A DNA stretch of 64,000 bases, from the NCBI GenBank assembly GCA_008638375.1, contig CM018031.1, positions 15,618,415 to 15,682,414 on the forward strand, written 5' to 3'. Shown one piece after another: positions 25,031-37,400 of this stretch. The stretch's first letter is position 1. Each line of letters opens with the position of its first letter. The position numbers and the translations under genes are program-made. Source of the DNA: Nyssa sinensis (lineage: Eukaryota; Streptophyta; Magnoliopsida; Cornales; Nyssaceae). The notes beneath the pieces were generated by a model, which was not told the DNA's origin, did no database searches, and saw nothing but the letters and a program-made list of their open reading frames with translations.

Positions 25031-25551
25031 ATAGCAGATTATTATGTTAAGAGGGTTCATTTGATTGATACCTCTTGGAGTTGCAGTTTAGGAATTAAAA
25101 AAGTGATGGCAAGAAAGCAATATTGATAATATGACATGATATGAACATCAGCAGAAAATGATTGCTAAGACTTATGATGAGATGACGCTCATGGAGAAGA
25201 CAGCAGCAGAAGCACCATCATTATTTTCTATTGATCCATAGAGAAGGGAGAAAAGTTTGACCATAAATCAACATAGTAGAACCAAAATTAGTCTGAATAT
25301 ATCATTTCACAACCTTTATTATGAGAAGATAATTTTGGAGCTTTGGAAAACTCCATACAAAACTTACCAAGGAACCATAGTGAATGCCAAACAAGGACCT
25401 TCTTGTACGTTTGATTTGAAAGCCCAGGCACCTCCGTAGGCATGTATGTACAAGATGTTGCAAAACTGGACAAGAATTCTGGCAATTTCCCTAGACTCGC
25501 ATTATAGCTATTTTAAAATAAAATATTTCTTGTTTTAGAGTTTTTTTTTTT
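25031..25551. other. Unassigned intergenic stretch
   Basis: About 500 bp of AT-rich DNA upstream (minus-strand sense) of the malectin pseudogene. I looked for a signal-peptide exon on the minus strand and did not find a convincing one. Confidence 0.4.
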
Positions 25552-25985
25552 TTAATTTTTCAAATTGTAAAAATGTTTCTTAGTAGGTGTGACCGGACGT
25601 ATATTCTTTTTTTGAAGAGCAAAAAGAGAAATATTATTATTGATGAAATGAGTACAAGAAATACAATCATAAACATCACCTAAATCTAGAAATAAATAAA
25701 AAGAGGAGGTGCAAAAAGCATCAAAACAAAAAAAGTCATCAACATTCGAACTAGGTTGGCACATTACGACGAATAGAATCATCTGCTAGCACCCACCAGG
25801 AATACATATGAATGAAACAAGCCGAAAACCAAACAAACCTTCAGATAAGTGAAACAAGCCTAAAACCAAAAAGACCCAAAGTAAATGAGCCCAGACAAAC
25901 CACTTAAACTGAAAATTTTCCAATAGATCCACTTGAACAAAACAATGAAACCTAAGAAAAATGTCAACCAAACTTGATATCTAAT
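25552..25985 (-). mobile_element. Possible LINE 3' tail
   Basis: Minus-strand frames read LLWVFLVLGLFHLSEGLFGF and, further down, CTHFINNNISLF before a T/A-rich end, which looks like the 3' tail of plant LINEs. There is no domain to anchor it, so the call rests on wording and on the neighbouring fragment at 26572-26886. Confidence 0.35.
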
Positions 25986-26559
25986 CTGCATCATTGAAAC
26001 TACCTCCTATTGAGCCGTTGAGAAGGGCTATAAGGATAAAATAACATCAGTCTTAAAGATCACCTCTTAAAATTTCTGTCATTGTGACTAGATCCAAAAT
26101 AACAGCAGCCTTAAATATCACCTCTTCAAGTTTCTTGGTCTTCAGAATATTCTTTGCATCAATTTTTTTCTACACTTCCAAATTGCGTTGCCCAGGACGT
26201 GGGTCACTCTGGGTTCATATCCTTTAATTAAAAAAATTATAATTAGGTTTAAATGATTGTATTTTCTGTATATTTTTTCCTTTGTATTAAAAGAATTGCT
26301 CAACAATTCATACAACACTTTTTAAGTATATTATTGTTGGAAGTAGGGGTGGAACTGAGTGTATAGAGCATCAGGGTTAGACACCAACATCCCAACCTAG
26401 TTGACACCTTGGTGCAGACACATCATATGCTAGCACTCAACCAAGGAAGAAAAGTTAGCGAGAGACCAACAATAGGAAAAACAAAATACAAATCAACAAT
26501 ACTACAGACACCCATACCCAACCTTAACCCACCAAAACAACAATAATAAGATTTACACA

Positions 26560-26890
26560 ATAGCATTGCTTTCAACTGAACAAACTTCTTAAATCAGTCA
26601 TCAAAGGAAGAAAATCAAAATAGCTCTGAGTTCCATCATTATCAATATGCAACCCATCTAAATTAGCTTTCCATACCTGTACAATTATTGCACTTGAATT
26701 TTTGAACCTCGCATCACAATACTCCAGAACTCCCCAAACAAACCAAATACCATGAATCACATCTGGCCAGCCAAAGACTAACACCTTAATAGCAAATCCA
26801 ATAAAATAAAGCAATACCCATTCACTAAAACTAGAGAAAGTCTTTGATCTGGTGAAAAATAAACCAAGTCCTTTTTTTTCTGGCATGATT
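26560..26890 (-). mobile_element. LINE C-terminal (RNase H-side) fragment
   Basis: The minus-strand frame contains VIHGIWFVWGVLEYCDARFK and SAIIVQVWKANLD, resembling the block after the zinc-binding region in LINE ORF2 (IW.VW..R.ARF). It is short, lacks a start and sits beside another LINE fragment of opposite sense. Confidence 0.5.
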
Positions 26891-26999
26891 TATGGCACCC
26901 TATTGGAATTTTGAAAGAAGTCTATTCTATAGATCTGGTAAGAGGAAGTAACTTCCAAATAATGCTCTAGTTACTACTCTTATTAGGCAGGGCAACTAG

Positions 27000-27640
27000 A
27001 GGTGGCTTGCCACAAGTCTACTTTGATTCAACACCTAAAGAAAGCTATCCTTGAGGATCTTAGGCCTTATCAAGATTTTGAAGATTGAGCTAAACCGATG
27101 TTAACAAATGACGGTAAATTTTTAGCCAAATCAACTTGGGACCATATTAGAGATCATAAACCAAGACAGGATTGGAGCAGGGTAGTTTGGTTCAAGGAAG
27201 CTCAACCAAGGCATGCCTTCGTCCTTTGGATGGCCCATAATCATGGTATCATAACCAGGAGAAAATTGAAAAAATAGGAGTTGATTGATGAAGATACTTG
27301 TGTTTTCTGCAGTAGAGCTAGTGAGATAAGAAACTATCTCTTCTTTCATTGTGTGGTTATTGCAGATCTATGGAAGAGTAGTTTTGAACGTTATGGATTC
27401 GAGAATGTTCCTCATTCATGGGAGCAGGTTACTACTTGGGCAATTAACTTAACTAAAGAGCAAAGTTTCCTACATTCTATTGGACTAATCACCTATTCAA
27501 CTGTCATTTACAGAGTATGGTTAGAAAGGAACAACAAGATTTTTAGAAGTCAAAGAAAAGAGATGACTTATTTGGGAACATATTTTTACACCAAACTATA
27601 TCATACCAATAGACTTGGGGGGTGGGTTCTCTAAGGCAGT
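27000..27640 (+). mobile_element. LINE ORF2 C-terminal fragment
   Basis: The plus-strand reading gives VVWFKEAQPRHAFVLWMA, then a stop, then DEDTCVFCSRASEIRNYLFF (CxxC...H zinc-binding region) and STVIYRVWLERNNKIF. These are the conserved end blocks of plant L1 ORF2. One in-frame TAG near 27276 and missing upstream parts mark it as dead. Confidence 0.75.
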
Positions 27641-27696
27641 TCCAAGCTGATAGAGAGTTGAACTTACCACTAGAGTGAGGGGACCAAGTAAATTGA

Positions 27697-27913
27697 TATC
27701 GGCCTGTTTGTTTATATTTTTAAAAATAATTCTTTTATTTTAAAACATAAAATATGTATTTTAAAATATATTTTTTTTAATTTTTTAAAATTTAGATTAT
27801 CATATTCAAATATATTTTTACAATTTTTAAAAAATTAATTACAAAATTTTGAATATATTTTACAAAAAAATTTAAAAAATTATTTTTGAATCACAATCCA
27901 AACAAAGCCGATA
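27697..27913. mobile_element. Short inverted-repeat (MITE-like) element
   Basis: Ends are TATCGGCCTGTTTG at left and CAAACAAAGCCGATA at right, inverted copies with one or two differences. The 190 bp between is extremely AT-rich and partly self-complementary. The CTGTTTG-type end fits non-autonomous hAT elements. No clear 8-bp target duplication could be read. Confidence 0.55.
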
Positions 27914-28406
27914 GGTTGAGGGGTTCGGGGGTCACCTCCTGCTCTTGTCCTTTATGAAATTCGACATTTTGACATTATTAAACTTATTGTATTATTGAAC
28001 TACATATTGAAAATACGATTTCAAACTTGTATTTTAAAAATACGATTTCAAACTCGCTCTTTAAATATGTAATTTAATTAAAAAATTAATTTTAAAATCA
28101 CATCTTTAAAATATGTTTTAAAAAATTACATAAATTTAATAAATAAATAAAAATCTATTTGTTTCCAATTAAATAAAGAAAACTGAAGAGTATAGTAAAA
28201 AATACGTCCCTCGAGATTCTCATGGATGATGTCTCATTCCTCTCTTCTCTCTCTCCCCTATATTTCTGCTTAACGGTCAGCACACCACCATTCTTCCTAT
28301 TATCCATTTCTCTCTTCGAAATATTGTATACTCTTTTTGGGGTTTTCTAGCCTTTTTGGCAAAGTATCGATTTTTACATAGGGTTCAATTAGGCTTTTAT
28401 ATCGTC

Positions 28407-31400
28407 ATGGCTCGCAAATATAGAAGCGAGTCGAGTAGTGATGATGACGACGATTATGGTCGTCGTCGTCACCGTTATGATAATAAGAAGAGTTCTAGAT
28501 CGAACAGTGATAGTGAGCGTCGAATTGAAGATGACAGCAATTCTTCAGGTTCGGATGAAGGGGAAGTTAGGGAGAGAAACGGGAAGTGCCGAAGTGAGCA
28601 TCGAGAGCGGAGGGAATCGAGTGGAGGTTACTGATGAAGATGACAGAAAGGGGGAGAGAGAAAAAGGTAGGCGAGATAGAGAGAGAACGGATAGACCCGA
28701 AAACGGTCATAGGAGGCGAGAAAAGGATGATGGTTACAGGCGCAGGGACCGACACTCGGATAGGGATTTGGATGACGAGGATAACCGGGGAGGGCATAAG
28801 AAATCAGAGCGGCAGAGGGATAGGGCTCGCGACGATGAGAGGGATAGGCGGCAAAGGACTGAGCGTGATGATAATGATGAAAATGGGCATAGGACAGAAG
28901 CTAAGGAGAGTTATAGGTTGAAGGACTGGCATTCACTTCGGGATTCGAATGATGATCAGAGAATAGAGCGTCATAGGGATAGGACTGATGGTGATGGTAA
29001 CAGAGATAGGAAGAAAAGAGATAGGGATGTAAGACATAGGAGAGATAAGGAGGAGAATGAGCGTGGAAAAGAGAGTAGGAATTCAAGGGAGGAGGAGGAG
29101 GAGGAGAAGGTGAGGGATGGGAAGGTTAATGAAGATTCAATGTTGCGAAAACAGTCAACATTGCAAGAAGGAAACTTGAATATGGATGCGGCGAAGTTGG
29201 GGAGGAGTGGGGGAATATACATTCCACCATTTAAGCTGGCTCAGATGATGAAAGAGGTTCAGGACAAGAGTAGTGTCGAGTATCAGCGGTTGACCTGGGA
29301 TGCTCTGAGAAAGAGTATAAATGGGCTGGTGAACAAGGTGAATGCCACAAATATTAAAAATATTATTCCAGAACTCTTTGCTGAGAACTTGATCCGAGGA
29401 AGGGGTCTATTGTGCCGATCATGCATGAAATCTCAAATGGCGTCTCCGGGGTTCACAGATGTTTTTGCTGCGTTGGTTGCTATTGTGAATACCAAGTTTC
29501 CAGAAGTGGGTGACCTTTTATTGAGAAGGATAGTTTTACAGCTCAAGAGAGCCTACAAGCGGAATGACAAGGTGCAAAGATCCCCTCCTTTTTGTTGTAC
29601 TGTTTTAGTGTTTTCATTAGATCAACCAATTGTTAACTTTGATTTGCTTCTGAAAACTTTGTTGGTATTGTCTTGTTGACAGCCCCAATTATTAGCAGCT
29701 GTTAAATTCATAGCACATGTTGTAAACCAGCAAGTGGTTCACGAGCTTCTTGCTTTGGAGCTGTTGACACTGCTGTTGGACAGACCGACTGATGATAGTG
29801 TTGAGGTAGCTGTTGGCTTTGTCACTGAATGCGGATCAATACTTCAAGATCTTTGCCCCCGAGGCTTGCATGGTGAGTTTGCCATCAGTTTGTTTCTTGT
29901 GATAAGTAATGTTTGCATTAAAATCCGCCAAAGGGGGTGAACCCTTAAAAAAAAAAAAGGGATAAGAACTCCCAATTAGAGTTTAAAATCCCCAAAAAGC
30001 TCTACAAAAGAATAAATACATAAAGTGTATAAAGATTTAAGAAAACTATCTTCAAATCTACAATGGACATTTGAACCAAAAATGCTTGCATCCCTTTCAC
30101 ATCATATGCACCAAAAAAGACAAAGACTCACTGAATTCCATGTCTTCCTTACTTTACTTTTAAGACCAATATTAGAGGTTTACAAGTTTTTTTTTTTTTT
30201 TGAAATTATCTATTTATTTTTTGATCAGTTTTAAATTATCTATTTATATATGTGGATTTTTTTTTTTTAAAATTATCTGAATTTTTGCTTTGGCATGGCA
30301 ATTTGTTGTGAACCCTGTCTTTTGTTAGATTGTGAGACATAAGTTCATTGTTTACCACTTCAGTTGTGTATATATTCCTTGTTCAGTCATGTTTTCAGTC
30401 TATATCTTATTAGAACTCTGTTAAGTAGCCTAATTATACAGTCTCTGTTTTGCTTGACTAAACCCATCTGAATCATTTTTATTACGATACTTTAAGAACA
30501 AAAGTTATGGATGCATTTTGGGCTATGTGCCGAATAATGCATAAAAAGTTTAAAGCATCCTTTTATTTAGCATTTTATTTCATCTAATTTCCTATATACA
30601 AATTGTCTCAATTAAATAATCCTTTCCAAGTGTCACTAAAAGCAAAAATCCTAAGTGATGGAGGGGAATGAAAAATTACGATTAGATCTTCTTTTGGGAC
30701 TGGCTCGGGAAGAGAGAAATGATCTAGTAGGTTTGGTTTACTTTTTGTCTGTGAAAAAAATAAAATGTACTCTTTTATTTGGGCAATGTGATCTCAAGGA
30801 ATGGAGTTTCAACTGTTGTCCGAAAAATGTAAATTCCTAGTGGTTTGCATATTAAAACACATGTTCCAAGACATGGATCGCTTTCGAATTAGCATTCCAT
30901 AGTTGTTCTTATTCTTCCCTTTGTTTTATTTCTTTTTTGGGTTTTTTTTTTTTTTTTTTTTGGGGGGGGGGGGGGGGGGGTTGATAAAAGGAAAAAGCCT
31001 TTGCACATCAAGAGCTTAACCTATGTAAGATATTCCTAGCCCAATACTTTTGCATGTTTAATTCCTGTATAACAAAGATCCAACTGAAAAGACACCTTGT
31101 GCACCTTTCATTATTCCTCTCCTGGTTAGATGCAAACAACTCTTGCAATATAAACTACCTAATTACATTATGTAATTTATATTACCCTTCATTATGTAAT
31201 TTATATTACCCTACTCATATCATATTACATTTTGATTGTGTTTAGATGGAAGAAGTTGGAAGGAAAGGAGACAGAAGGAGAGATTATTTTATGTTTGGTT
31301 TAAAAAGAAGGAAGGAGAGGAAGGGAGAGGGAGGGGCTTAAAAGCCCATTTTCTCTCCTTCCAAGAGTGGGAGGAGACGAAGGGAGAGTTAGCGATTACC

Positions 31401-34400
31401 CATTTTGCCCCAATTTTTTTAAAAAAGGTGAATTCTTATTTTACCCTTTCAACTCACATAATTAAACACTTCATTCCTTTCATCTCTCCCCTATATCTTT
31501 TCCAAACAAGATGGGACGAATGAAATACCCTTTCCTCTCTTCTCCTCTTATTAGTTCTCCAAACATAAAGGAAGGATTACCCTTGCTGTCTCCTCTCCTC
31601 TTCTCTCCTTCGTAACTAATGCTCTCCTCTCTGCTCCTTGTTATCCAAACGAGCTATTAGAGAATGTGGTAAACCTGCTTCGATTCTTCATACAGTAGTG
31701 ATCCATGTTTCCAAAGTATCATTGGTTCTAATGGTGAAGTTATTGTGGAGAACTTGAATGTTTCCGTAACTATCATTGTTACTTGATTGTCTAGAGCAGA
31801 TACAAGTTTCATCAATTAGGTTAGGATTTCAGATAATGATAGTGACCCTTGTCCTTGAAGATTATTTTAATTAGATAGAGTGAAGAAAATGGAACCGTGG
31901 TTTGTTGATATAAAATGCTTAACTTTGTCAGACTGTTGGGTTGTGTTATAGTGCTTTAGTTTTTCTTGGCTGGGTGTTTATGTAGTGTTAAAGGTGCTTC
32001 TTTAGTGGCATGTGCCTAGTTTCATTTGTTGACAAAGCCCTTATCAGGGCTTATGTCATGATTTGGTTATGTGGTGAATAAAGCATTTATGTGAGCATAG
32101 ATTTAAATTGCGGTCGCGGGGTAACGGTATTGGGAGTATCGGGTCATTCGTAACGGGAATCAAAAACTGTAACTGTGAATTTTTTTTAAACACTAGCAAA
32201 TCTCTTAAAAGTTATTGATACGCATAGCTTGAATACAATTGTTACATTTTAATATTTTTTACTATTGTTTTTCAATTTCTAATACCTAAAAAATATTTTT
32301 CTTATAAATAATACTTAAGAATATATTTTATTATTTTATATGAATTTTTTTAAGTTAAAATAATAGGTGATATTATTTTATTTGAATAACATTTCAACAA
32401 GTAATATAAATAATTACAAAAAGTATTTATAAGCACGCATGAAAATCAATTTAGTGTGATTAGTTTATGGAATATAAGATTTTTAAAAATTTTGAGGCTA
32501 AGAGGCCTTTTCAAGTTTATATTGACCCAAATGTTTTGGTAACCCATTTCAATTTTTTTTGGGACTATTTTGTTAAGTATCACTTTGATATATAAATCTT
32601 ATAAAAATAAAAATCGTAAGAATTTTACAAAAATAAAAATAAAAATTAACAAGTAAAAGAAAATTCAAAATTTGAGAAAAAAAAAATAAAACAGTCATAA
32701 TAGTCCTGTAACAGCCGATACGGCTATGAATTTTAGTTACACCGATATATCGGTCAGTATCGGGATCAGTATCGAAGGGTTAAAAAACTGATATGTAACG
32801 ACCAATATAAAACACAACGGCTGTTATTTAAAACCATGCACGTGAAAGAAGTAAACAATGTATGTGACTAAAGATATCGTAGTAAGTTTCTTTTGATAGG
32901 TAGAGAATAAAAATATAGATAGAAAGTCCGAGGGGCGCACCCATATACAAAGAAGCACCAAGGGGGTGCACCCAAAAACAAAAATATATGCAACGTCTAT
33001 GAATCAACACACAAAGTGTCAAAAGGTGATAAAACCATCTATGGACATGGTTAAGCCAGCTGACAACCAAAAAGAGGGTGCTCAACATTTTGACTTTTAC
33101 AACCCATAAAGGGGACTTAATCCCCTAAAAAACCCTATTGTTCCTCTCCCCAAATGGTCCACCAAATGCATTGTGGGGGTCATATGCCAAGCTCTCTTCA
33201 TCCTCCTGCTGGGAGGTTCCCCACCCCCCAACCCCAATCTTCAAGACTCTAGAGTCTAGAGCATCCAAGGTAGACTGTGGCATCACCCAAGCAATTCTGA
33301 ACAAACCAAGCATGAGGATCCAAATTGTCCAAGAAATTGGACAATGAATAAGAAGTTAATTCACTGTCTCCTCCTGACGTTTACCTAAGGGACACCAATT
33401 CACCAAAATTTGGCCTCTTCTCTTCAAATTTTCCATCGTAAGGATTCTCCCCCCAAGTTGTCATCCATGCAAAAAAAAAAAAAACCTCCTTTAAAGGGGC
33501 TTTGGATCTCCATATGACTTTCCAAGGGAGCCAATGACCACAATTTCCTAATAAGCGCATGTAGGAGGACTTTATTGATAATTCCTGTATGGATTTAAAC
33601 CAAAGCATCTCCTTTGAGTGAGAGTAGGCTAATTATACAACAAGTGATAGAAGTCTAGAACCTCATCCAATTCCAGTCGTGTATGGACCTGCCAAATTTG
33701 ACATCCCACACAATGGTACTACCCATTTTGTTGCAATACTCTGTAATCATAGTATCTTTGTTCACTACAATCCTATAGAGATTCGAAAAAGCAATGCATA
33801 GACTGGCCCTATCACAGTGTTGTCAAAGGCGATCGCCTTATCGCTTGGGCGATCGGGTAAGGCAATTTTCAATGATATTGCCTTAACATGTTCTAGGGCA
33901 GTCGTCTTCAAAGAGGTGATCGCCTTAAGTAAGGTGAGAGGCGACCAAGCGATGACCTTTTTAGTTATAACATATTTTCCTTGTATGCCTCTTGTGTTTA
34001 CAGTGTTATATACACTTATTTAACAATTTTGTAAGAGGCATGTCAATATAAGAGAACATAGTTGTAGTTTAGAAGTATTATTGTCCAATCTATTATAGTA
34101 ATAAAAGTGTTATTATCAAACATAAAACTAGCTTAATAAACAGTTAAATTATTTGAGATGTTGCAAAAAATTTAAAGTTTTAGGAAAAGTAACACTTTCA
34201 ACATATATATTTTTTAAGAATTGACATTTCATCTTTTATAACTAGTCAACTACCATTATTCTTCACAAAATCTGAATCTGCCCACTATGAAACATCTTCC
34301 CTCCATCAACCAAATTGATTACCTATATGGGAAGTCTTCCCAACATAGGCCTAGTTTAGATGTCTATGAGATTGGACCTATAATGTCTTTCATATTATAA

Positions 34401-37400
34401 GGACTAGCAAATAAGACTTGTATAGATAACAAAATTTTGAATATTAATTTAGGAAAAAAATGTACTAAAGCTTAAAATCACTTATATACGTCATATGTAA
34501 CTTTTAGATTGAACTTTTTAGTGTTATTATAATTATAAGATATAATTTAACTTAGAATGAATTAACTTTTAATGTGTAATATATATTTTTGATTGTTTTT
34601 ATTAGTTAGCGCTTTACTTCACTCAGGCTAGCGCTTTTCAGTCGCTTCGCTTTTCAGGCAATGTGAGACCTTTGTGCTTTAAGGGGCGCATTTCGCTGTT
34701 AACTACATTGCCCTATCATGTAAGTAACCAGTGTATGACTAAGAAGTACGGACACAAACACAGACATGGGGCACGACATTTCTCAAAAAAGAGGGACATG
34801 AAAATGTTAAGGACACGTTGAATATATAAATTTTTATATTTTGTATATGAACATATAGTAAAACCTTTCATTATTTTAATTAAAATTGACATAAAAACAC
34901 ATAATCACAAAAAATATTATTAAAATATTAAAATAACAAAATCATTAAAAAAATTAAAGAACTTTTTTATTTAATCATTAACATCCATGATTCACATTCA
35001 TGATTCAGGTTTCAAAATAAATTTACTAACTACTACATAGAATATATATATATATATATATGTATATAACCAAGAAAAAATAGAGGAGAAAAAGAGGGAA
35101 AAATCAAAGAAAAAGAAAAAGAAAAAGAAAAAGAAAACGAAAGAACACGTGTCCAAAACATGTCCAAAACGCATCCTAATGTGTCTAGGACGTGTCCGAA
35201 ATTTAGAAAAAATAAAACAATTCGAACACTTTGTTTTTGTGTGTCTGACATTTGTCCATGAAATGTTTGTGTCCGACACAAACAAGTGAGCCAAATTAGA
35301 GTGTCTGTGCTTTATAGGCGTATGATTTAAAAATAAAGTGGGATGTGACATAAAGGTGTTAGATATGATGTATTGTTGTGAAGTATGGTTTGACTTGGAT
35401 ATAAAGCTTGTTATCCCGTAATGTGAATGAGGACCCAGAGGGTTTGTCTTACTGTCTACCTATATTTGTTTATATCGTTGGGGCTAGAGGACAGACATCT
35501 CTCCCTTACATTTCTCTTGTTTGATAAACTACTTTGTGTTCTCTAGTGTTCCTTAGTAAAATACTTTTAGCAATCCTTCCTCCTTAGTGATTTTACCTCT
35601 TTCATGGTTGCACATTTGGTATCAAAGCCATATCAGCTTAATAACTATTTCTTACATCTTGATATATTATTGTTTCCTACCCTTGGTTTTCATAGGAGAA
35701 TATGCTATGTGATTGCCACGCCTTGTGGATCCTCCACATTAGAAATCTAAAAGGTAAAATGACCATTATAGTGTAGTTTGGTTTAGCTGGGAAGGTACCT
35801 CGAGACTTGTTAAAGTTGATTGTTTTGATTCAAGACTCAACTGTATAGATTCTACTATTTTGGTATTCTTAGAGGAATAAAGACTATGGAAATGATTTTA
35901 GATTGATTAACTTAAATAGGGATACAAGAAATCGATCTTGCTTACATTGGCTACATCATTTGAATTAGCTTCTTCATCTCCCATTCCACCTCCTGTATCA
36001 ACTTCTTCTACTTTTTTGTAAAAGCACTTCCTCCAAAATAGACTATCTTAATGAGATAGAAAATTTCGATGATGATAATAGTTGAAAAACACAATAGGTG
36101 AAAATTTAGGGTTTGACAGAGGGAATACAGAGAGAGAGAGGAGAGAATTTAAAACAATGCTTGTAGCATTAATTTTCTTAACTCTACTCTTCCAGTTGTT
36201 TATACAATGTAAAAACAAAATGGAAGAATAACAATATTACCCTTCCTAAAATATGAACTAAATATGAACAACTATACTAAACTCATTAAACCATGCTCGT
36301 GGAGACTATTTCAACTCATAAAGTGCTTTCCGCAAATGACACACTAAGGCTGCGCTTGGATAATGATTCAGATATAATTTTTTGAAAATTTTATAATTAA
36401 TTTTTTAAAAACTGTAAAAATGCATTTGGATATGATAATCTAAATTATAAAAAATTAAAAAAAATTAAATTAATAACTTGTCAAACGCGTATCTCACGTT
36501 TTAAAATTAAAAATTTTGTTTTGAAAACCTAAAACTTTCCTTTCCAGAAACAACATATCCTGATGGTTGAACCATATAAATCTCCTCCAGTAAATCCTCG
36601 TGCAAAAAAACCTGTTTTATATCTAACTGATATAAAGGCCAATCAAGACTCACCGCAACTGAAATAAGAACTCAAAACAAAGTTAAAACGCGCAACAGGG
36701 TAGAAGGTCTCACAGTAATCCACACCATATGTCTGAGTGTAGCTTTTGGCAACAAATTGGTCCTTTAGATGCTCAATAGAACCATCAGGATGATACTTCA
36801 CGGTATAGACCCAACGACAACCAACAAGTTGTTCCCTAGGAGGAAGAATAGTAAGAGCCCAAGTTTGATTCTTATAAAAATCATTCATCTCCTCATCCAT
36901 AACTAGTTTCTATCCAACAGAAGTTAAAACCTGTTGAAAAAAGCTAGGAACAAAAATTGAAGATAATGATGAAAGAAAACAACAAAAAGAAGAAAGGCGA
37001 TGAAAAGAAATAAAAGTGAAAATGGGATGTTGAGTACAACTACGGGTATCTTTCCGTAATGTAATTGACAAGTTAGAAGAAAATGGGATTGCGGATGGTG
37101 CAATAGGCAGGACCTCAGCAGAAGTTGACATTGGTTGAGGAACAGGAGCCCATGGTACAATTTGTCTTTCTTTGGAACGTTGGTAAACTTAAAGTGGTGA
37201 ATCAGCTACAGGAGGAGAGGATGATATAGAGTAAAAAATAATAGGTAAAATAAGCTCCTCCTGGTTAGAAGATACCAAATCAGGATCAAAGGTACATCCT
37301 AGTATTGAAAAGAACGAAAATGACTCAAAAAAGGTAACATTAGTATTGACATAATAATGATGAGAGTTAGTATCATAATCGATAATCTTTTTGAGTACAA

